Shown here in pieces: positions 1-7,600 of a DNA stretch of 30,532 bases; the stretch's first letter is position 1; each line of letters opens with the position of its first letter. The notes below the pieces were generated by a model. The model was not told where the DNA came from. It searched no databases and saw only the letters and a program-made list of their open reading frames with translations. The stretch is from the NCBI GenBank assembly GCA_003537575.1, contig DPRS01000034.1, forward strand, positions 99,225 through 129,756, given 5' to 3'. A program made the translations under genes and the position numbers. This DNA comes from Oxalobacteraceae bacterium. GTDB taxonomy: Bacteria; Pseudomonadota; Gammaproteobacteria; Burkholderiales; Burkholderiaceae_D.

Positions 1-2036
1 AGCAGGTTGGCGCGCACACGCGGCACCCGCACCCAATCCTTGCCGACCAGTGCCGGGTTGTTGGTGTTTTCCAGGATGCGCGAACGCGACAGCGTCAGGC
101 TGCCGGAAAGGTCGAAGCCCCTGACCAGCAAATCATTGGCGCTGGCCTGCAGTTCGATGCCGCGGGTGCGCACGCGGTCGACATTCTGGATGTTGGTAAC
201 GTTCGGGAACACCAGGATGTTGGTCTGGCTGATGATGGTGTCGCGCACATCGTCCTCGAACGCCGACACGCGCAGGTTGCCGCTGGTGTCCCCCAGGGTA
301 AATTCGCGCTCGGCGCTCAGCTCCTTGGCGAGGGAGCGTTCGGGCTTCAGGTTGGGGTTGCTGTTGACGATACCAGTATTGGATGAACTCTGAAACAATT
401 CAGATACCGTGGGGAAGCGCACGCCCTTGCCGACCGAAGCCTTGAGCAGCCAGGCGTCATCCGGCAACCATGACACTGACAGCTTCGGCGACCAGGCCGA
501 TTCGCGGCGGTCGGAATAGTACGCCGTCGTCGCCGCTCCCTGCCGGCGTCCATCGGAAGCTTCCCATTCTTCGTAGCGCAAGCCGGTGGTCATGCTCCAT
601 TGCGGCGACATCTTCCAGGTATCTTGTACAAACAGCGCCTGTACGTTGGTCTTGCCGAAGAAGCCGGATGCCAGCGCGCCGGGCGCACCGTTGAGCCAGT
701 CGGCGGTATTGAAGGTGCGGTTTTCCAGATTGTAGCGATTGTTGTGATATCCCAGCGCCAGCGCATGCGCCTCGCCCTTGTCCGGGGTATAAGTGGCCTG
801 CAGGTCGAGCGTCTTCCAGCCGGTGCCGCTGTTATCGGCAACCTCACCGGCGCCGCCGCTCAGCGCGGCCGGCGGCGCGGTAATAGCAGTACGCGTCAGA
901 TCGGTGGTAATGTCGTAAATGGTCGCCACCGCCGAGGCGTTCCAGCCTTTCCTGTTCTTGCTGGCCAGCTTCAGGCCCCACATGCCGTGCGATTCCTCGC
1001 CGTTTTGCGGCGCGAAGGCAGTGGCCGGCACGTTGTAGCGCACGCCGCCGATCGACACCAGGCCCGAGTACACCGGATTGCCGGCGGCATCGCGCAGCAG
1101 GCTGGCGCCCCGGCGCTCGGCTTCGTTGTGCCAGTAGGTGTACAGCACCTCGCCATACAGCGTCGTCGAAAAATCGTAGCCGAGCTTCAGCTTGAATTGT
1201 TCCTGCGTGCTATCTTCCACGCCACTGTTGCCCCTCGCCCCGGCGAAATATAAAGGCCTGCCGGTCGGATCGACGCCGGCCACCGCGCCGGTCACCGGGG
1301 TGGCCGCTGCCAGCGAAGTCGACGGCGTCGCCAGCGTCACATATTGCATCGGCTGGCTCTTGTTTTGCAGCCGGTTCACACCGATGCTGTAGTTCCAGGC
1401 GCCGACCTTGTTGCCCAGCCAGGCGCTTTGCTGATGCCCCTGGTACGTGTCGGAAATGCCGGCATCGTCGAGTTTTTGCGAAAAATACTGCACCCGAGCC
1501 GAGCCTTCGAACTTCTCTGGCGTCCTGGTCGTCATGACCACCGTGGTGCCGATCGAATTACCCGGATACAGCGCGGAAAACGGCCCATACAGGACATCGA
1601 CGCGTTCCAGCTCCTCGGGCGCCACCATGTTCCAGCGTGGCGCATTGAACTGGCCGAGGAATTGCGACAGCAGATAGCCATCGGCATACACCAGTCCGCG
1701 CTGCGGCTGCAATTCACTGAAGGAGCGCCCGCCGATCAGCGAATTGCGGTCGCCGGCGTAGCGCTTGCGGATGGTCATGGCCGGCACGTACTTCAGCGCA
1801 TCCTCGACATTGACGAAGTTCTGTTCGCGCGCCTGTTCGACAGTCTTGCTGGCCGTGGTAGTCGGCAGATTCGGATCCAGCGGCGCGCGGCTGCCGGACA
1901 CCATGACCGGCGCCAGGGTGCTCTCGTTAGCGACGTCCTGTGCGTAGACATTGCTGATAAAAAGCTGCGCAATGATGACAACCAGTAATCTGGGAGAAGT
2001 CAGCGGTAAGCTTCTGTTTTTTTGCGCCAGCATCAT
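1..2036 (-). CDS. TonB-dependent outer-membrane receptor (3' end outside window)
   Basis: Outer-membrane beta-barrel receptor with an N-terminal plug. It imports a metal complex or other ligand using TonB energy. About 678 residues are present and the frame is open to the left edge, so the C-terminal barrel strands are missing. The start has tandem ATGs (2036 and 2033) behind an AGAAAGGA ribosome site. A hydrophobic signal peptide ends at about residue 32 (NVYA-QD). A TonB-box-like TLAPVMVSG follows, then the plug: NVEDALKYVPAM, the stretch from EELERVDVLYGP to SALYPGNSIG, then repeated barrel strands (VRFPTVSELF, NPNLKPERS, RTRGIELQA). Copper or a copper chelate is inferred as ligand only from the adjacent PCu(A)C and DUF2946 genes. 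I cannot assign OprC, and the loops resemble a less characterised receptor family. An FNR-like box lies upstream at 2112-2125. Confidence 0.9.
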   Translation of the reverse strand, partial: MMLAQKNRSLPLTSPRLLVVIIAQLFISNVYAQDVANESTLAPVMVSGSRAPLDPNLPTTTASKTVEQAREQNFVNVEDALKYVPAMTIRKRYAGDRNSLIGGRSFSELQPQRGLVYADGYLLSQFLGQFNAPRWNMVAPEELERVDVLYGPFSALYPGNSIGTTVVMTTRTPEKFEGSARVQYFSQKLDDAGISDTYQGHQQSAWLGNKVGAWNYSIGVNRLQNKSQPMQYVTLATPSTSLAAATPVTGAVAGVDPTGRPLYFAGARGNSGVEDSTQEQFKLKLGYDFSTTLYGEVLYTYWHNEAERRGASLLRDAAGNPVYSGLVSIGGVRYNVPATAFAPQNGEESHGMWGLKLASKNRKGWNASAVATIYDITTDLTRTAITAPPAALSGGAGEVADNSGTGWKTLDLQATYTPDKGEAHALALGYHNNRYNLENRTFNTADWLNGAPGALASGFFGKTNVQALFVQDTWKMSPQWSMTTGLRYEEWEASDGRRQGAATTAYYSDRRESAWSPKLSVSWLPDDAWLLKASVGKGVRFPTVSELFQSSSNTGIVNSNPNLKPERSLAKELSAEREFTLGDTSGNLRVSAFEDDVRDTIISQTNILVFPNVTNIQNVDRVRTRGIELQASANDLLVRGFDLSGSLTLSRSRILENTNNPALVGKDWVRVPRVRANL

Positions 2037-2082
2037 TATTTTTCCTTTCTATTAGGACAAGCCTAAACCTTGCGTTGAAGAC

Positions 2083-2125
2083 ATTCTTTCTCAGGACAGC
2101 CTTGCAAAGCCTTGATTTGCATCAG
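2083..2125 (-). promoter_or_regulatory. FNR-type box and promoter for the TonB receptor
   Basis: On the + strand, bases 2112-2125 read TTGAT-TTGC-ATCAG. This matches the FNR/ANR consensus TTGAT-N4-ATCAA at nine of ten defined positions. On the minus strand, AAGAAT at 2083-2088 is a fair -10 element. Transcription would then begin near 2076-2077, placing the box centre at about -42, the usual place for an FNR class II activator. The leader would be about 40 bases. The geometry is seen in the sequence; regulation is inferred. Confidence 0.45.
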
Positions 2126-2201
2126 GTTGCAACAGGTCGGCGAGGAATGCCCCTGCAAACACAGCAAAAAGTCTGAAAAACCCTAGCATGCCACCCCGGC
2201 G

Positions 2202-2513
2202 TCATCCTTGAAGCCGCTGTATTTCGGCGATGATTGCGAGCTGTTCCTGACATCGCGCAGCATGTTCAGGCAAACCCATTTGCTGCGCGGCATAGAAAAG
2301 CTCTTTCCAGAAATGCGCCTCATTGTCATGGCTGGTATGAAGCCCGCCGATCTGCTCCAGAATTTCCAGTGCGGCCTGGCATTCCCCCTGACGCAAACAG
2401 GCGTGGTACTGCTGCTCTTGTTCTGCCGGGCAATCGAGATATTCGGGAAGAAAGTAGCGCGCCGCAGCCAGCAGCCGCAGCGCCTGTTTCGTTTCTTGCG
2501 GCCAGTTGCGCAT
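2202..2513 (-). CDS. Small helical protein of unknown function
   Basis: 103-residue protein that I do not recognise. The start was placed at 2513 because GGAG lies six bases upstream; in-frame ATGs at 2528 and 2585 lack a good ribosome site. The sequence is soluble, without signal peptide or membrane segment. It reads as helix pairs of TPR-like character: residues about 5-25 (ETKQALRLLAAARYFLPEY), 28-50 (YHACLRQGECQAALEIL) and 60-100 (the stretch from AHFWKELFYAAQQMG to QEQLAIIAEIQRL). It contains three cysteines. It lies between the PCu(A)C chaperone and the TonB receptor, all leftward, so it may be made with them. Function is unknown; a link to copper is only by position. Confidence 0.7.
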   Translation of the reverse strand: MRNWPQETKQALRLLAAARYFLPEYLDCPAEQEQQYHACLRQGECQAALEILEQIGGLHTSHDNEAHFWKELFYAAQQMGLPEHAARCQEQLAIIAEIQRLQG

Positions 2514-2633
2514 GGTGTGCTCCAACATCGTTTTAATTGGATCAGATCGTTTCGTGAAAAGCTTCGGCCGCGGCAAGGAAGGCACAGCAGGCTGGTATCA
2601 GCGCTTGCTCCCGGCCCGGCCGAAGCTCCGGAC

Positions 2634-3086
2634 TCAGTTACCGTGGCGGCCAGAAGCGCTGCTGGTCAAGGAGCGCGCCGGCACCTTGAGTTCGAGCGTT
2701 TCATGCCGACGATTCCTGCCTTCGAAAACCAGCGTCAGCGGCACCAGCTCGCCAGCAGTAACAGGGCGCCTCAACCCCGTCAGCATGATGTGCAGGCCGC
2801 CGGGCTGGAGCGTCACGGTCTTTTGCGCCGGCAGCACGAATTCGGGCAAGGCGCGCATTTTCATGACGTTGTGCTCCATTTTCATTTCATGCACTTCGAC
2901 AGCTTCGGCCAGCGGCGATTCTGCCTTCACGAGACGCGCCTCCTGGTCGGCGGTCAGCTGCATGAAGGCCCCGGTGGCCTGCTGGTGCGGGACGGTGGCG
3001 CGCACCCAGGGATCTTTCACGGCGACTTCGGCAATAGAGGCAAGAGAAAAACAGGCGATCAGCACGCCCAGCATCAATTTTTTCAT
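2634..3086 (-). CDS. PCu(A)C-type periplasmic copper chaperone
   Basis: 150-residue secreted protein of the PCu(A)C family, which binds Cu(I) in the periplasm and delivers it to the CuA site of cytochrome oxidase or to other cuproproteins. The start at 3086 opens a typical signal peptide (MKKLMLGVLIACFSLASIAE), and an in-frame upstream extension to 3194 is rejected for that reason. The mature part begins VKDPWVRAT, as is usual in the family. The copper motif of His/Met pairs is visible: HEMKMEHNVMKM at about residues 71-82, and HIM later at LQPGGLHIMLTGL. Its neighbours are a DUF2946 gene upstream and the small helical protein and TonB receptor downstream, which together suggest copper acquisition. 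An inverted repeat lies 32 bases upstream of the start codon. Confidence 0.92.
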   Translation of the reverse strand: MKKLMLGVLIACFSLASIAEVAVKDPWVRATVPHQQATGAFMQLTADQEARLVKAESPLAEAVEVHEMKMEHNVMKMRALPEFVLPAQKTVTLQPGGLHIMLTGLRRPVTAGELVPLTLVFEGRNRRHETLELKVPARSLTSSASGRHGN

Positions 3087-3117
3087 GGTGATTCTTCTTT
3101 CATCAAAACGGATCCAT

Positions 3118-3134
3118 TCAAGGCAGCGCCTTGA
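3118..3134. promoter_or_regulatory. Inverted repeat upstream of the PCu(A)C gene
   Basis: TCAAGGC-AGC-GCCTTGA is a perfect 7-bp inverted repeat with a 3-base centre. It begins 32 bases upstream of the copper chaperone start. It could be an operator or a leader hairpin. It does not match the usual CueR-type arrangement closely, so the binding protein is unknown. Confidence 0.3.
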
Positions 3135-3290
3135 TACTTCGGGAAACCGGAAGCGATGCGGCGCGCGGGCCAAGGCACGGACGATGGCATGCATCGCCGG
3201 CCGTGCTCACAGCAAAGGCAAGACTCCGGTCAAGCCGTGAACAGGCACGCGCATCCTTTCAGGAAGCGCGCCGGCGGTTCACGACAAGGA

Positions 3291-3692
3291 TCAGGATTGG
3301 AAAGGAGGCGCGCGCGATTGCGGGGTGGCCCATACGAACAGCGGGCGCGGCGCGCGGTAGAACAGCTCGGGAAGCGGGAAGCTACCCTGGTAAGCAGGCA
3401 ACATCAGCGATGCGGATGGCGGCAAGGCCGGCATGTCGCCGTGCGCCAGACAGAACGGGCAATGATCGAAGGCGCTGGCCGGCTCGCCATGGGCCGGACT
3501 GGCAGGGCTTGGCGCCCCCAACTCCAGCTTGACCAGTTTCAGGCCGGCCGAAGAGCAGATCTCGGCCCACAGCGAACGCGGCTCGGCGGGATCTGACAAG
3601 GCATGCGAAATCGACGGCGCAAGCGCCGCCAGCAGGATCGCCATGCAGGCGAGCGCCGCAGTGATTCGTCTGGAAAGCCGCGTGTTGAACAT
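3291..3692 (-). CDS. DUF2946-family protein
   Basis: 133-residue protein of the DUF2946 type, often found beside copper genes in proteobacteria. Residues about 12-31 form a signal peptide or single membrane segment (ITAALACMAILLAALAPSIS). The conserved HCPFC metal-like motif stands at about residue 77-81 (FDHCPFCLAHGDMP), and an isolated C-S-S lies near residue 46. The C-terminal third is rich in proline and aromatic residues. It starts 28 bases after the rph stop with only a weak ribosome site; a TAGAAT hexamer 6 bases before the ATG might be a -10 element. The gene is followed by PCu(A)C 204 bases later. Function is not established; periplasmic or membrane copper handling is inferred. Confidence 0.8.
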   Translation of the reverse strand: MFNTRLSRRITAALACMAILLAALAPSISHALSDPAEPRSLWAEICSSAGLKLVKLELGAPSPASPAHGEPASAFDHCPFCLAHGDMPALPPSASLMLPAYQGSFPLPELFYRAPRPLFVWATPQSRAPPFQS

Positions 3693-3720
3693 GAAATAAT
3701 TCTATCACGCCGCCCGGGCG

Positions 3721-4455
3721 TCACACCGCCAGGCCCAGCACATCTTTCTGCAGGCGGTTCAGCCGGGCGATGCCAGCCTGCGCCAGGTCAAGCAATTGGT
3801 CCATGGTGGCGCGGTCGAAGGCCTCGCCCTCGGCGGTGCCCTGCACTTCGATGAAATGACCGGCATCGGTCATCACCACGTTCATGTCGGTGTCGCAAGC
3901 CGAATCCTCCAGGTAATCCAGGTCGAGCACCGGCACGCCGCGATACACGCCGACCGACACCGCGGCGACGAAGTGCTTCACCGGGATGGCGGTAATCAAC
4001 TTGCGCTCGGCCAGATGGGCGAAGGCGTCGTAGGCGGCGACCATGGCGCCGGTGATCGAGGCAGTGCGGGTGCCGCCATCGGCCTGGATGACGTCGCAAT
4101 CCAGGTGCAGGGTGCGCTCGCCGAAGGCATTCAGGTCGAAGGCAGCGCGCAGCGAACGGCCGATCAAGCGCTGGATTTCCTGGGTGCGGCCGGACTGCTT
4201 GCCCTTGGCGGCTTCGCGGTCCATGCGGCTGTGGGTGGAACGCGGCAGCATGCCGTATTCGGCGGTCAGCCAGCCCTGGCCCTTCCCTTTCAGGAAGCCC
4301 GGCACCTTGTCCTCGATGCTGGCGGTGCAGATCACCTTGGTATCGCCGAATTCGACCAGCACCGAGCCTTCGGCATGCTTGGTGTATTCGCGGGTCAGGC
4401 GCACGGGGCGCAGGGCATCGGCGGCGCGGCCGCTGGGGCGGGTTTCAGCTGTCAT
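3721..4455 (-). CDS. rph: Ribonuclease PH
   Basis: 244-residue phosphorolytic 3'-5' exoribonuclease that trims the 3' ends of tRNA precursors in the cytoplasm. Full length for the family. Visible family signatures are RPVRLTREYTKHAEGSVLVEFGDTKV near the N-terminus (broken here only by naming: RPVR, then EGSVLVEFG), GWLTAEYGMLPRSTHSR, the phosphate-binding region RTQEIQRLIGRSLRA, and DCDVIQADGGTRTASITGA. The start has no clear Shine-Dalgarno sequence. It is transcribed leftward behind the kinase and phosphatase genes but has a candidate promoter of its own. In many betaproteobacteria rdgB and hemW follow rph; here copper-linked genes follow instead. Confidence 0.97.
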   Translation of the reverse strand: MTAETRPSGRAADALRPVRLTREYTKHAEGSVLVEFGDTKVICTASIEDKVPGFLKGKGQGWLTAEYGMLPRSTHSRMDREAAKGKQSGRTQEIQRLIGRSLRAAFDLNAFGERTLHLDCDVIQADGGTRTASITGAMVAAYDAFAHLAERKLITAIPVKHFVAAVSVGVYRGVPVLDLDYLEDSACDTDMNVVMTDAGHFIEVQGTAEGEAFDRATMDQLLDLAQAGIARLNRLQKDVLGLAV

Positions 4456-4476
4456 AAAGAGGATCAGAGTAGATTA

Positions 4477-4506
4477 ATCAGATTCTTGCGGGCGGAGCCA
4501 GGTCAA
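4477..4506 (-). promoter_or_regulatory. Candidate promoter for rph
   Basis: On the minus strand, TTGACC (4501-4506) and TCTGAT (4477-4482) are separated by 18 bases. They lie in the 83-base gap between the phosphatase stop and the rph start and match the sigma-70 consensus at five and four of six positions. The leader would be about 15 bases, and no strong ribosome site follows. Confidence 0.35.
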
Positions 4507-4538
4507 ATTTGCAAGCCCGAATTGTACAGCGCCGGCCT

Positions 4539-5471
4539 TTACCCCTTGCCGGTGACCTTCGAGGACTTTTCGATCGCCTTGCGAATTTCCTCGATGGCTT
4601 TTTCGATATCGTTGTCGTTGTAGAGATCGCTGCTTTCCAGGTCGGCGTGGCGCGGCGCTTCGATGGTGGTGGTGACCGCGCCGAGCGGCAGCACGTTGGT
4701 CGTGATCGAGTTCGGATCATCGATGCCATCCTCGCCGCCTTCCCACATCATGGCCAGCGCGGTGACATTGTCGCTGGTCTTGCCGGCAATCGCCGCGGCG
4801 GAATTGACCAGTTGCGGTACGGCGCGCACGATCGTGTTATTTTGCAGGACATGCGCGAGCTGATGGTCCGGCAGGATCGACCACAGGCCGTCAGAGCACA
4901 GCAGCAGCACGTCACCCGGTTGCAGGCTGGCGCTGCGCGAGACTTCGACGATCGGCATGTTCGGCGCGCCGAGGCAATTGAACAGCTTGTTGCGTTCCGG
5001 ATGGGTGTCGCGCTCGGAAGCGTCGACCTTGCCTTGCGCGATCAGCGTCTCGATGCGCGAATGGTCGCGCGTGCGCATGAGTATCTGGCCATTGCGCATC
5101 CAGTACAGGCGCGAATCGCCGCAATGCGCCCAGGTCGCGGTATTGTGCTGCACCAGGCAGGCGACGATGGTGGTGCGCGGCGTTTCCGGCAGATTGTTGA
5201 TGGCGCGGTAGCGATGAATCTCGCGATGCGCCGCAAAGAAGCTCTCTTCCAGGAAGCGCTCCGGCTTTTTCACGTAAGAATTGGCGTTGCGCTGAAATAG
5301 CGTGGCAATGGTTTGCAGGGCGATCGTCGCTGCCACGTCGCCCTGGATATGCCCGCCCATGCCATCGGCCAGCACCAGCAGCAAGGCATCCCGGGTAAAG
5401 CTGTAGCCCATCCGGTCCTGGTTGACCTTGCGGCCGCCGATGTTGCTCTCTTGGTAGACGGAAAATCGCAT
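4539..5471 (-). CDS. PP2C-family protein Ser/Thr phosphatase
   Basis: 310-residue metal-dependent phosphatase that removes phosphate from Ser/Thr residues. PP2C motifs appear in order: NQDR at 17-20, LADGMGGHIQGDVAA at 34-48 (metal Asp36 and Gly37), TWAHCGDSRLYW near 113-124, LLLCSDGLW, and the final metal motif SDNVTAL near 233. The last 70 residues are a charged, low-complexity tail (YNDNDIEKAIEEIRKAIEKS) after the catalytic domain, with no membrane segment. The gene begins three bases after the stop of the Ser/Thr kinase, so the two are almost certainly translated together. The phosphatase probably reverses that kinase's phosphorylation. Targets cannot be read from the sequence. Confidence 0.95.
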   Translation of the reverse strand: MRFSVYQESNIGGRKVNQDRMGYSFTRDALLLVLADGMGGHIQGDVAATIALQTIATLFQRNANSYVKKPERFLEESFFAAHREIHRYRAINNLPETPRTTIVACLVQHNTATWAHCGDSRLYWMRNGQILMRTRDHSRIETLIAQGKVDASERDTHPERNKLFNCLGAPNMPIVEVSRSASLQPGDVLLLCSDGLWSILPDHQLAHVLQNNTIVRAVPQLVNSAAAIAGKTSDNVTALAMMWEGGEDGIDDPNSITTNVLPLGAVTTTIEAPRHADLESSDLYNDNDIEKAIEEIRKAIEKSSKVTGKG

Positions 5472-5474
5472 CGT

Positions 5475-6485
5475 TTATTGGTACTGCGTGGTGTCCTGGA
5501 TGGTATTGAGCGGATCCCGATCCTTGCCAAAGCGGCTAAACAGCCCGCGCACCTTGCGCGACAGGTTTTGCAGGGTTTCGCCGCCCTTCTTTTCCTGCAC
5601 CGGCTCGCGCAAGGCTTTCTGCAGCGCGAACACGCTTTGCGGGCGTTCCAGCGGATCGAGCTTGAGAGTCCAGCGGATCACATCCAGCAATTCGCTCGAG
5701 TAAATCCCTTCCAGCTTGCGCAGGTGCCCTTCCATCTTGTCGGATACCTTGCGCTGGTCGGCCGGCTGCGGCGGCGCGCCGACCATGCAGGCGAACATCG
5801 AGGCGCCGATGCTGTAGATATCGGTCCAGGGCCCGAGATTGCCGTTTTTCTCATACAGCTCCGGCGGAGCGAAGCCCGGCGTGTACATCGGATACAGCTT
5901 GGGCTGATCGGTCTTCAGGGTCTGACGCGCCGCGCCGAAATCCAGCAGGATCGGCGTGCCATCCACGCGCAGATAGATGTTGGCCGGCTTCAGGTCGAGA
6001 TGCAGCAGTTTGTTGGTATGTACTTCGCGCAAGCCCATCATCACGTGCGAAAACATCTTGCGGATGAAGCGTTCCGAGACGATCGGGCGTTCGCCCTTGT
6101 CGCGCCGGCGCAAAATGTGTTCCTGCAGCGAGCGGCCCGATTCGTAGGCCATCACCATGTAGACGGTGTCGTTGGCGCGAAAAAAATTCAGCACGCTGAC
6201 GACGTTCGGATGGGCGATGCGCGCCAGCGCGCGCCCTTCCTCGAAAAAGCATTTCAGGCCGATGCGGAAGATCGGCAGGTTTTCCGCGGCAATGGTCGGC
6301 ACCAGTTCGCCGGGTTCGCGCAATGCCAGCGAACTGGGCAGATATTCCTTGATGGCCACCGCATTGCCGTCTTCATCATATGCAAGATAGACAATACTGA
6401 AGCCACCCGACGCAATCTTCTTTACAATGCGATATCCGGCAATTTCCAGTCCGTCGGGCAAAGGAGCATTATTCTGGGCTGCCAA
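5475..6485 (-). CDS. Eukaryotic-type Ser/Thr protein kinase
   Basis: 336-residue Hanks-type kinase. It starts at TTG (6485), with a strong GGAGG six bases upstream and no competing ATG, so the rare start is well supported. Kinase motifs: glycine-rich loop IASGGFSIVY (24-33, with Ala instead of the first Gly), ATP-binding Lys46 in VAIKEYLP, catalytic loop HLDLKPANI (162-170; Asp164, Lys166, Asn169), LDFGAAR (181-187), and APPELYEKNGNLGPWTDIYSIG. The catalytic loop has Leu in place of the Arg of HRD, so this is a non-RD kinase. There is no transmembrane helix, PASTA or other sensor domain. It is soluble, paired with a PP2C phosphatase, and sits next to rph and the yicC-gmk-rpoZ-spoT genes. Confidence 0.95.
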   Translation of the reverse strand: MAAQNNAPLPDGLEIAGYRIVKKIASGGFSIVYLAYDEDGNAVAIKEYLPSSLALREPGELVPTIAAENLPIFRIGLKCFFEEGRALARIAHPNVVSVLNFFRANDTVYMVMAYESGRSLQEHILRRRDKGERPIVSERFIRKMFSHVMMGLREVHTNKLLHLDLKPANIYLRVDGTPILLDFGAARQTLKTDQPKLYPMYTPGFAPPELYEKNGNLGPWTDIYSIGASMFACMVGAPPQPADQRKVSDKMEGHLRKLEGIYSSELLDVIRWTLKLDPLERPQSVFALQKALREPVQEKKGGETLQNLSRKVRGLFSRFGKDRDPLNTIQDTTQYQ

Positions 6486-6637
6486 GTAGTGCCTCCGAGG
6501 TAAAGCGATAAAATAAGCAGGAATACGCCAGCAGCAGGTGGCGGCATTCCGATGCGGCCAGTTTCCTGGTCTCCATACAATTGCTTCGATTGTGTGGATA
6601 AATCACTGTTTTGTAAAGACGAACCGAGGTTTTCATT

Positions 6638-7555
6638 TTGACCACACACAGCATGACCGGTTACGCGGTCACCACCCGCGAAACCGCCGCCGGCACCGTC
6701 ACCATCGAGCTCAAGAGCGTCAATTCCCGTTTTCTCGACTTGCAATTCAAGCTCAACGATGACTTGCGCGCGGTCGAACCGGCGTTGCGCGAAGCCATCA
6801 TGGCCCGCGTCGCCCGCGGCAAGCTGGAGTGCCGCCTGAGCTTCGGCCGCCGCCAGACGGAAGGCGGCGCGCAGTCCCTCAACCAGACCGTGCTGGCGAC
6901 ACTGGCGCAACTGCAGGAGAGCGTGCGCCTGCAATTTCCCGGCGCCGCGGAATTTACCGTCAATGAACTGTTGCGCTGGCCCGGCGTGATCGAGGAAGCG
7001 CAGATTTCGCAGGAAGCGCTGCAAGCCGATATCCTGGCGGCGCTGGCCACCGCACTGGATGCCTTCATGGATACTCGCGCCCGCGAAGGCGCCGCCATGC
7101 AGAATGTCATTCTGGCGCGGGTCGACGCGATGCAGGCCATCGTGCAGCGCATCACCCCGCTGGTGCCGCAAGTCATCGCGCAATTCCAGCAAAAGGCGCT
7201 CGAGCGCATGCAGGAAGCCCTGGGGCTCGCCCTTGCCGCCGAATCCGCCCCGGCAGCGTCCGTGCTGTCGCGCGAGGAAGCGCTGGAGCGCGTGCGCCAG
7301 GAAGTCACGCTGTACGGCATCCGTATCGATGTCGCCGAAGAACTGGCGCGGCTGGCGGCGCACCTGGAAGAGACCCGGCATATCCTGCAAAAAGGCGGCC
7401 CGGTCGGCAAGCGCCTGGATTTCATGATGCAGGAACTGAACCGCGAAGCCAATACGCTCGGCTCCAAGGCTGCCTTGAAGGAATTGGCCGATGCTTCCAT
7501 GGAACTGAAGCTGCTGATCGACCAGATGCGCGAACAGGTGCAGAACTTGGAATAA
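6638..7555 (+). CDS. yicC: YicC family endoribonuclease-like protein
   Basis: 305-residue YicC-family protein. E. coli YicC has been reported as an endoribonuclease acting on RNA. The N-terminus carries the family's MTGYA, then VELKSVNSRFLDLQFK-like sequence (here IELKSVNSRFLDLQ), and the C-terminus has GKRLDFMMQELNREANTLGSK and ELKLLIDQMREQVQNLE, both strongly conserved. The start used is TTG at 6638, with GAGG eight bases upstream. The alternative ATG at 6653 (MTGYA) has no ribosome site. It is the first gene of a rightward group with gmk 45 bases downstream. A 152-base divergent region separates it from the kinase. Confidence 0.93.
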   Translation: MTTHSMTGYAVTTRETAAGTVTIELKSVNSRFLDLQFKLNDDLRAVEPALREAIMARVARGKLECRLSFGRRQTEGGAQSLNQTVLATLAQLQESVRLQFPGAAEFTVNELLRWPGVIEEAQISQEALQADILAALATALDAFMDTRAREGAAMQNVILARVDAMQAIVQRITPLVPQVIAQFQQKALERMQEALGLALAAESAPAASVLSREEALERVRQEVTLYGIRIDVAEELARLAAHLEETRHILQKGGPVGKRLDFMMQELNREANTLGSKAALKELADASMELKLLIDQMREQVQNLE

Positions 7556-7600
7556 TTGCGTTCAAGGATTATTCTAGGAAAATATTACTCAAGGATCCTC

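Noticed and set aside
2037..2201. Possible riboswitch (cobalamin type) before the TonB receptor
   Set aside because: The leader predicted from the promoter is only about 40 bases, and I could not find the conserved B12-box pattern.
5313..6503. 396-codon open frame on the + strand
   Set aside because: It is antisense to the kinase and phosphatase genes and has shadow-like composition.
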